A stretch of 64,000 bases of DNA, from assembly GCA_015680685.1 (NCBI GenBank), contig MNCI01014774.1, positions 617,431 through 681,430 on the forward strand. The letters run 5' to 3'. Below the pieces are notes generated by a model, which made no database searches, was not told the origin of the DNA, and was given only the letters and a program-made list of their open reading frames with translations. The position numbers and the translations under genes were made by a program. Shown one piece after another: positions 58,390-64,000 of this stretch; positions within the stretch are counted from its first letter, which is position 1; the number at the start of each line of letters is the position of its first letter. The stretch is from Gnetum montanum. Its lineage: Eukaryota > Streptophyta > Gnetopsida > Gnetales > Gnetaceae.

Positions 58390-59203
58390 TGATGAGTCAC
58401 AATTTTGTTCACTGTGATATCGTAGCCTAGCCGCGATATCACGTATGCGATATTGTAGCCTATCTCCTCATCTATAAATAAGAGGTAGCTAGTTTCGAGA
58501 GTCAGATCATCAGTTTAGAGTTAGTTTTGATTTTAGTTTTCATTTTTTCCTCTCAACCCTTTTCCTCCCAGTGTATTGCCAGTGTGATGATTGTAATTGT
58601 ATGGCATCTTTATTCGAGTGTGATGTACTTGGACACACACATGACTGAAAATAAAGATCAAGATTACTTCATCATTGCAGCGTTCACTTAGCCTAATTAT
58701 TTATTTAATTATTATTTACTACTTTCTTAGTTAATACCTTCTTACCCTAAACTCCTATTAAACGCGGAATGGGTACGACTTGATTACGAGCATTTAAGTG
58801 TGACTACTTGGTAACCTAGTAGCATACCTAGGATCTGTGCTTGGTAATCCCAGTGGTAGTCATGCACAAAGTCCAAGATGTGTACAGATGATCGAGGAAC
58901 GGATGCTCATCAGACTTAGGCTAGCTTAGATCCTCTCCCATCCTTCTCTCTTAGCTTAGCTTAGTTAAAATTATCTTCCATTGCCTTTAGGAGTAGCATT
59001 AGCATAGGACACATCATACACCTCATTTTGGACTAAACCATACGTGACAAAGTTAACACTAGTCTAGATGGAAAGATAGCGAACTGCGACCTAAGGCTAA
59101 CTATCTAGATACCACAACTAGTCTATTTGTGGACTTCGACCGGATCGCGTGTGTAACGCTCATATTTGTATGGTTGAGTGTAGGGGTACCTCACCACTCA
59201 TCA
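58390..59203 (+). repeat. 3' LTR of family A copy 3
   Basis: TGATGAGTCAC to CCACTCATCA, TATAAATA at 58473-58480. U3 keeps three GATAT(C/T) motifs (58413-58460: GTGATATCG, GCGATATCACG, GCGATATTG). By eye it is about nine-tenths identical to the 5' LTR apart from the deletion. Confidence 0.95.
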
Positions 59204-59208
59204 GTAAT

Positions 59209-59847
59209 GATGAGCATCATGATCATTGTGGTAATTGTGATGAGATTGAGAGTCATATTATAACTTTTGATGCCATTGTTAGTGAGAGGAAGACTAATAA
59301 TGGTAAATTACTTAATGATGATAGCTATCGGAATAGTCATTGTGAAAAGGTCATTATTGATGTGAATGAAGACATTGATAATGATATGATTTGCTAGAAT
59401 TTGGAGATGCTTGCTATTGATTGGTGCAATGATATATTTGTGAAGTGTGATGATGGATTTGATTATCTTGGCTGTAAAATGGAAGTGAATCATGAAGGTA
59501 ATCTACATGGTGATGATGAAAGGAAGCTAAGTGGTAGTCTTCCAAACATTAAGAAGAAGAATGTGAAGAAGAGGAAAAAGAGGCAAAGAAAGGATGTTGG
59601 ATTAAGAAAGCCTAATCCTTTTTTTTATTCTTTATTTTTTGTAGGTTTGAGTCATCATGGGAATTTAAGGAAAGCATTCCAAGGAGATGATCAGATAAAG
59701 GAAGCATGGTGGGGGATGAGGAAAAGTCTCCATGGACAAGGAAAGCTCAAAACCAAAACCTCAAATGATGTTCATTCTAATGTTTGTAATGCATGGAGTT
59801 ATGATTATTTTAATGGCCTTGAGTCATGGGGGCATGGTGCCTTCTAG
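59209..59847 (+). pseudogene. Element D ORF, part after copy 3
   Basis: Resumes DEHHDHCGNCDEIESHI, then acidic and Lys/Arg-rich stretches (KKKNVKKRKKRQRKD at about 59550), ending SWGHGAF* at 59845-59847. A basic cluster suggests nucleic-acid binding or nuclear entry, but this is only composition. Confidence 0.5.
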
Positions 59848-59876
59848 CTTGTGAAAGGTCATGAAGCATGACATTT

Positions 59877-59895
59877 TTAAGGGTGGGAGAGTTGC
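59877..59895 (+). other. Polypurine tract of element D
   Basis: TTAAGGGTGGGAGAGTTGC immediately before the 3' LTR start TGTAGGG. Confidence 0.7.
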
Positions 59896-60262
59896 TGTAG
59901 GGATGCCTCTTTTGATTCCCTTGTTTTATCCTACATGTTATGTGTCCTTTTGAGTTGATTTTGTTGTGGATGATTCTTGGATGTTTTGGCATGTTTTTGG
60001 CTTATTTTGATGAGTTTAGGAGGTTCCAGGGTCTATAGGGACTTGTTGGAAGGCATCTAGAGGCTCCTGACATCAAAATAAGCATTTTTATTTTTGGCTC
60101 CTATAGGATAGATGTCTTCCTAGAAAGATATACATATCCCCAAAAAGATAGACGTCTCCCCTAAGGCATCTCCCTTGAAGTGTAGACATCTCAAGGCTAG
60201 AGTAGACATCTACCAAAAATAGTAGACATCTCTTTTGAGAATAAGGCTTTCACAAGAGACAT
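59896..60262 (+). repeat. Truncated 3' LTR of element D
   Basis: Matches the first ~370 bp of the 5' LTR, including the GACATC motifs (60108-60235), then homology stops at AGAGACATC and exon sequence of the antisense gene begins. TATA, R and U5 are missing. Confidence 0.8.
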
Positions 60263-63130
60263 CCTCAACTTCCACACAATGGTCAACCTCCTTCATTGGT
60301 TTGGTGAAAAATATTTTCTTGTCAACAAAAATGCCAAACAACTCGTGAAAGATGGCCTCACTGATGGCAATGGCAATTGGTATGCCTTGCATTATGGTGT
60401 GGAACACATTGACTCCTATGTCAAAGGAGTTGATGATGTTTAGCATCTTTGTAGAAGTGATGGTAGGGCTAGGAACCATAAAGACCTTAATCAAACCTAG
60501 AAGCATAATGTTTGTCTAGATGTTCTCAAAGACCTACCCCCCGAACCACTCCTATGGTGGTCCCACATCACTAAACTTTAGGATGAGAGTATACACATAA
60601 TATCCAGTGAGGGGTACAATGACATTAGTAGAAGTGGAAGGTTTTGTAAGCAAAAAAGAAATGCTGAGCATCAGTATAGCTACATTTAGACCATAGAATA
60701 CTTAAGGCCTAAATAGTCATAAAAATTTAAGTATAACATAGAAACCCATTCTTTTTCTCACCTTTCTTCTTCTTACTCGGTGAAGCTCATGTGGAGCTCC
60801 TAGTAGTGATGTCCATATCTTTGATGGTCTTGGGGGCCATCCACTTGTTGTGCATTTTTTTGGCAGCCAGACACTTCTTGTAAGCAGGGTCAAATTTGGT
60901 AGGATATTCATCAAAGTTTCTCCTTAGTTATTTGAATATGATATGTCTGATCTTGGGAACCTTGATGAATTCACTCAACATAGTGTGGTATACCACCAAA
61001 ATTTGATCATTCATAATCAAGCCTTAATCATTAACCTTGTATCTACAAGATGCATGTGAACCCTAAATGTTAGAAAACATGACCAAATTAAATAAAGCTA
61101 AAACATTAAAACCTATAATAGCCATGCTTACCCTTGTAATCAGTACACGGTGCCTGGAGGATTCTAGAATAAGGAGTGGACTCTTTGCACCATCATTAGA
61201 GTATTATTAATGTTGTATTGAGAATGCTCTCACATATTTTAGATGTTTAAAAGGTAATGTGTACCAATGATGTCCTTCATCTCAACTGGCTCTCCTGTTG
61301 CTTAAGTCTCTAGATAATCAATTATGAATTGAGTAACTAACCACGTAGACCTAGGTAGCATGGTCTCCAATATGACCTTGACCACCTGTATAGATAAGTG
61401 TGACCACATCATCACACTAAATTTTTGCAAAAGGTAGGCAAGGAATTCCCTTACCCTTGGATGAAACCATAATGACCCCTTAGGCTAGTTGATATAGCAC
61501 AAGATGTCAACCAACTCAACCATGATGAGTATAGGCTTCAACAAGGCCTTACAGGGAGAAAACATAGGAATCATTAGGATCATGCTTTAATTCTTAGAAT
61601 TTCCTTATAAATTTCATAAAACATCTTAGTTAGAAGTGAAATTAACTCCTATAAAAAAGTCTAAAGTATTTGTTAAAATTTATTTAGAGATTTGACAACA
61701 ACCAGATTACAACCTCCATAGCCATAAGACCATTATAGCTAAAACATTGTGGCCAAAATATTATAACCTAAACATCATAGCCAAGATTATTCCTTAGTCC
61801 AAACCATACATTAATTTAGAAAAAGCATTAAAACCTAGAAAGAAATGACCATAGGAAAAATCCTGCTAAAATTAGTAAAAATCTCTATTTCTCATGAACC
61901 AAACTTTAGAGCATAGTTTACATCTTTAGCTATCCCCAAGGGCATGAAAGTTGGCAAGAGAAATCTCTAACTATGTCAATAACATCCATTTCCAAAGGGT
62001 AAAGTGCTACAACAAGAATTAAGCCTAATTAACACAACCATAGTTAAAAATTCATTAAAAAATTCCTCAAAGCTCTAATTTTAGTGATTCCACCACTAAA
62101 GGAATCTTGGAATTACAAGCTGTTTACCCATAGCTAGTACAACCAAAAATATATAATCAATTTTACATGAGCCATAGCCAGATTCGCACAATCGTAGCTA
62201 TCAACATAACCCCCTTTTGTGTAGGGTTGGTAAAAAATTTGCCAAAAAGTCATTTGAGCTCTAAACGAAGTGATTCCACCACCATTTGAAAGCTTAAATT
62301 GAGCCCTAAGTACCCCCAGAAAAACTTCAAAATTCATGTTATTTATTCAAAAAATTTTGTAAACTTGAATGAAAATATGAAAAACGGCACAAGCCCTAAT
62401 TACACAACCTAATTGAAATAGCCATAACTTCCTCGTTATGAATCCAAATTAGATGAGACCACAACCAATGTAAAGCTTAAACATAGTTCTAAAAACTCAT
62501 TACCTTAGACATTGCCAGAATTTATCCATTTTCTTAATAAAAAATTTCATAGCTTTACTTGTTTTTTTCATAAAAAAAGCATTTAAAAACACAAAATTCA
62601 TAAATCCTAATTTAATTTAGCCATGAATTGAAGCCATAATAGCCAAAAACATTAAAAAAAATGTAAAAACACATGAAAATAAGGAGAATAATTTTTTTAG
62701 AATTTAATTTTAATAAAAGTATTAGTCTAAATCTAACAAAAATGGCTCCACTCCCAAATTTAAAGAAAAAGCACACAAAAAAGCAAGCCTATTTTACAAA
62801 TCAAATCTACTGGAGCTTGAACAACAAAATAACCTAGATCTATGTAGAAATGGCCAAAATGTGAGGTATGATTTCATCAAAATTTAGTTTCATTAATCCC
62901 ATTTGCATATATTTGAAGAAAATGACCCCTATCCCAACTAGAAAAACACAAAGAAAGCTACAAATCTAAAGAAAACTGCTAGAGATGGCCTACCTGAGAG
63001 TGAGTGAGAAGGAAGCTTGAATTGAAATGGGTCTAGGCAACTTGAAGAGGTGCTAAACAACCTCATCTACCTGCTAAAGCCTTAGGTTTTTGCTTGATCC
63101 TCCACATTTCTTCATCATGGTTGCACCAAT
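60263..63130 (-). pseudogene. 5' half of antisense intron-bearing gene (element C)
   Basis: Minus strand, same gene as 46740-48461. Exon 60762-61062 (VYHTMLSEFIKVPKIRHIIF; FDEYPTKFDPAYKKCLAAKK; acidic-free SPSKKKK end) is bounded by an acceptor at 61063 and a donor at 60761. A 69-bp intron lies at 61131-61063. The next exon toward the promoter (61132-61570) reads LIMVELVDIL, HPRVREFLAYLLQKFSVMMW, VVKVILETMLP. That order resembles the FCP1/NIF (HAD) phosphatase pattern DLNG, RPG-x-EFL-F-V-WSS, but catalytic residues are not evident. Exon 60263-60640 reads GLIKVFMVPSPTITSTKM and ISEAIFHELFGIFVDKKIFF. A possible start (MMKKCGGSSKNLRL) is near 63120. Confidence 0.45.
61571..62990. other. AT-rich intron-like stretch of the antisense gene
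   Basis: Frequent 'tagcca(t)a' words and A-rich sequence; short ORFs only. Blocks around 62050-62110 and 62220-62300 resemble each other (both contain AAGCTGTT/AAGTCATT then GTGATTCCACCAC), an imperfect duplication. Confidence 0.35.
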
Positions 63131-63959
63131 GCTGCAGAGGGTTGAAACTTAAAGAGGTGAGGCTTCTATGCTGGCTGGGAGGCAATTTTGGTGCTTCAAC
63201 ATTGAAGGGAGATGGTTTCTATAGCAAAAAACTCTCCTAGAGCTCTTCTCTAATGTGATGAGTATGGAATGGAAAGTGTGGTTGGTGTTTTAGGCAAATT
63301 AATAATAAAAATCAAACCTAAACCTAAATGCTTCCACTCTCATCCCCATTGTCAATTCTACACATTTGAACTCAAAGTGCAATGAAGTGCAAGGGGAAAA
63401 ATTATTCTCTACACTGAGAGTGGAAAATAAAATAATACTTCTACTTAATTTTCTTGATTTCTTGAGTCTTGGGGCTTGGGCCCCATCATAGGCCCTCATG
63501 CATGGTGTTTTTAGACTAAAAACTCCATCAATGTTGGGGTTTTGACCTCTTAGAATGCCTAAACTATGTTGAAACCTTATTTTTCCCTTTATCCATGTTG
63601 GGAAACATGGGGCCAATGTGAATACTCACCTTCCTCACCTCACAGTGCCTCCACACTGATCACTCTTGCCATTTTTGGCAGCTATTACCTATATAACTCA
63701 ACTATAGACTTTAGAAGGGGGTTAGCTCTTGACAAACCTTTTCATTTTGGGCTTCCACACTATCCACCATGTAGCCTAGTGTGGAGCTAGGGGGGGACAT
63801 CCATTCTTATCCCCAGTGGTTAGCACACCCAAATCTGACCCCTGGAGTGAGCACACATGACCTAGAGCCCATCTAGTCACTCCCAATAGCCTCGAAACCT
63901 CATCAAACCTAGTCAAAAGTGCATGAAACCTTTAGACTTAGTTGATCCATGTTGGTGAA

Positions 63960-63960
<1 letters not shown>
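63131..63960. other. Sequence 5' of the antisense gene
   Basis: Mixed composition, no coding match. Could hold the promoter of the antisense gene (minus strand). No LTR of element C recognised here. Confidence 0.3.

Positions 63961-64000
<40 letters not shown>
63961..64000. other. Run of 40 C at window end
   Basis: The last 40 bases are all C. A homopolymer of this length at the very end is more likely a read or contig-end artefact, or gap-edge error, than biology. Confidence 0.8.

Larger units (their letters stand above)
50549..59203 (+). mobile_element. Family A copy 3: complete, best preserved copy
   Basis: 8655 bp, LTRs 50549-51331 and 58390-59203, perfect 5-bp target duplication GTAAT (50544-50548 and 59204-59208), Asp-type primer site, gag, spacer with internal promoter, intron, ORF2 and PPT. 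No protease, RT, RNase H or integrase. Removing it and one GTAAT restores the reading frame of element D across the site (FNGN then DEHHDH). Confidence 0.95.
48462..60262 (+). mobile_element. Element D: small pol-less LTR element, interrupted by family A copy 3
   Basis: 5' LTR 48462-49447, initiator-Met primer site, about 1.8 kb interior with one long decayed ORF, PPT, and a truncated 3' LTR (59896-60262). Family A copy 3 with its TSD lies inside. No pol. Left flank GATGG (48457-48461) has no partner on the right, because the 3' LTR lacks its last ~620 bp. It interrupts the antisense gene of element C. Confidence 0.75.

Overview
The window looks like nuclear DNA of a seed plant with a large, repeat-rich genome; a gymnosperm is my guess, with low confidence. 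I see no intact host gene, rRNA or functional tRNA. Nearly everything is nested, decayed LTR retrotransposons. Coding remnants carry many TAG/TAA/TGA stops at positions where CAG, CAA, TGG or CGA is expected, and primer-binding sites differ from tRNA mainly by C-to-T or G-to-A. Both fit long-term deamination of methylated cytosine.

Layout, stack 1 (1-35671). A Ty3/gypsy Tat-lineage element of about 13 kb lies on the minus strand (5801-35671). Its parts are a 5' LTR, a gag remnant, a triplicated retropepsin segment, an antisense intron-bearing gene-like block, reverse transcriptase, RNase H, integrase, tandem repeats and a 3' LTR. Its reverse transcriptase is split by a pol-less copia-type element (10299-16960). 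Its gag region is split by a gypsy-type element (family A copy 2, 23078-33286, TSD AGAGT). Its 3' LTR is hit by family A copy 1, which runs off the left edge.

Middle (35672-40010). This is anonymous AT-rich DNA holding a tRNA-like remnant and a striking GC-richer array (36410-37965). The array has 158-159 bp repeats, two copies of a 255-270 bp promoter-like block, and hairpins.

Stack 2 (40011-64000). A second Tat-like gag-protease element (element C, plus strand) is followed tail to tail by an antisense gene with short GT-AG introns. That gene is interrupted by a small gag-like LTR element (element D, 48462-60262). Element D is in turn interrupted by family A copy 3 (50549-59203, TSD GTAAT). 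The window ends in 40 C residues, probably an assembly artefact.

Most interesting pattern. Family A (three copies) and the copia-type element lack pol but keep gag plus a second large ORF, resembling plant 'transposon protein' domains followed in family A by coiled coil. In both families this ORF sits behind its own TATA box and a cluster of a short motif that is also clustered in the same element's LTR U3 (GATATC-type in family A, AGATGTCTT/AAGACATCT in the copia-type). In family A the second ORF also follows a conserved intron position. This suggests a separately promoted, possibly self-recognising accessory protein.
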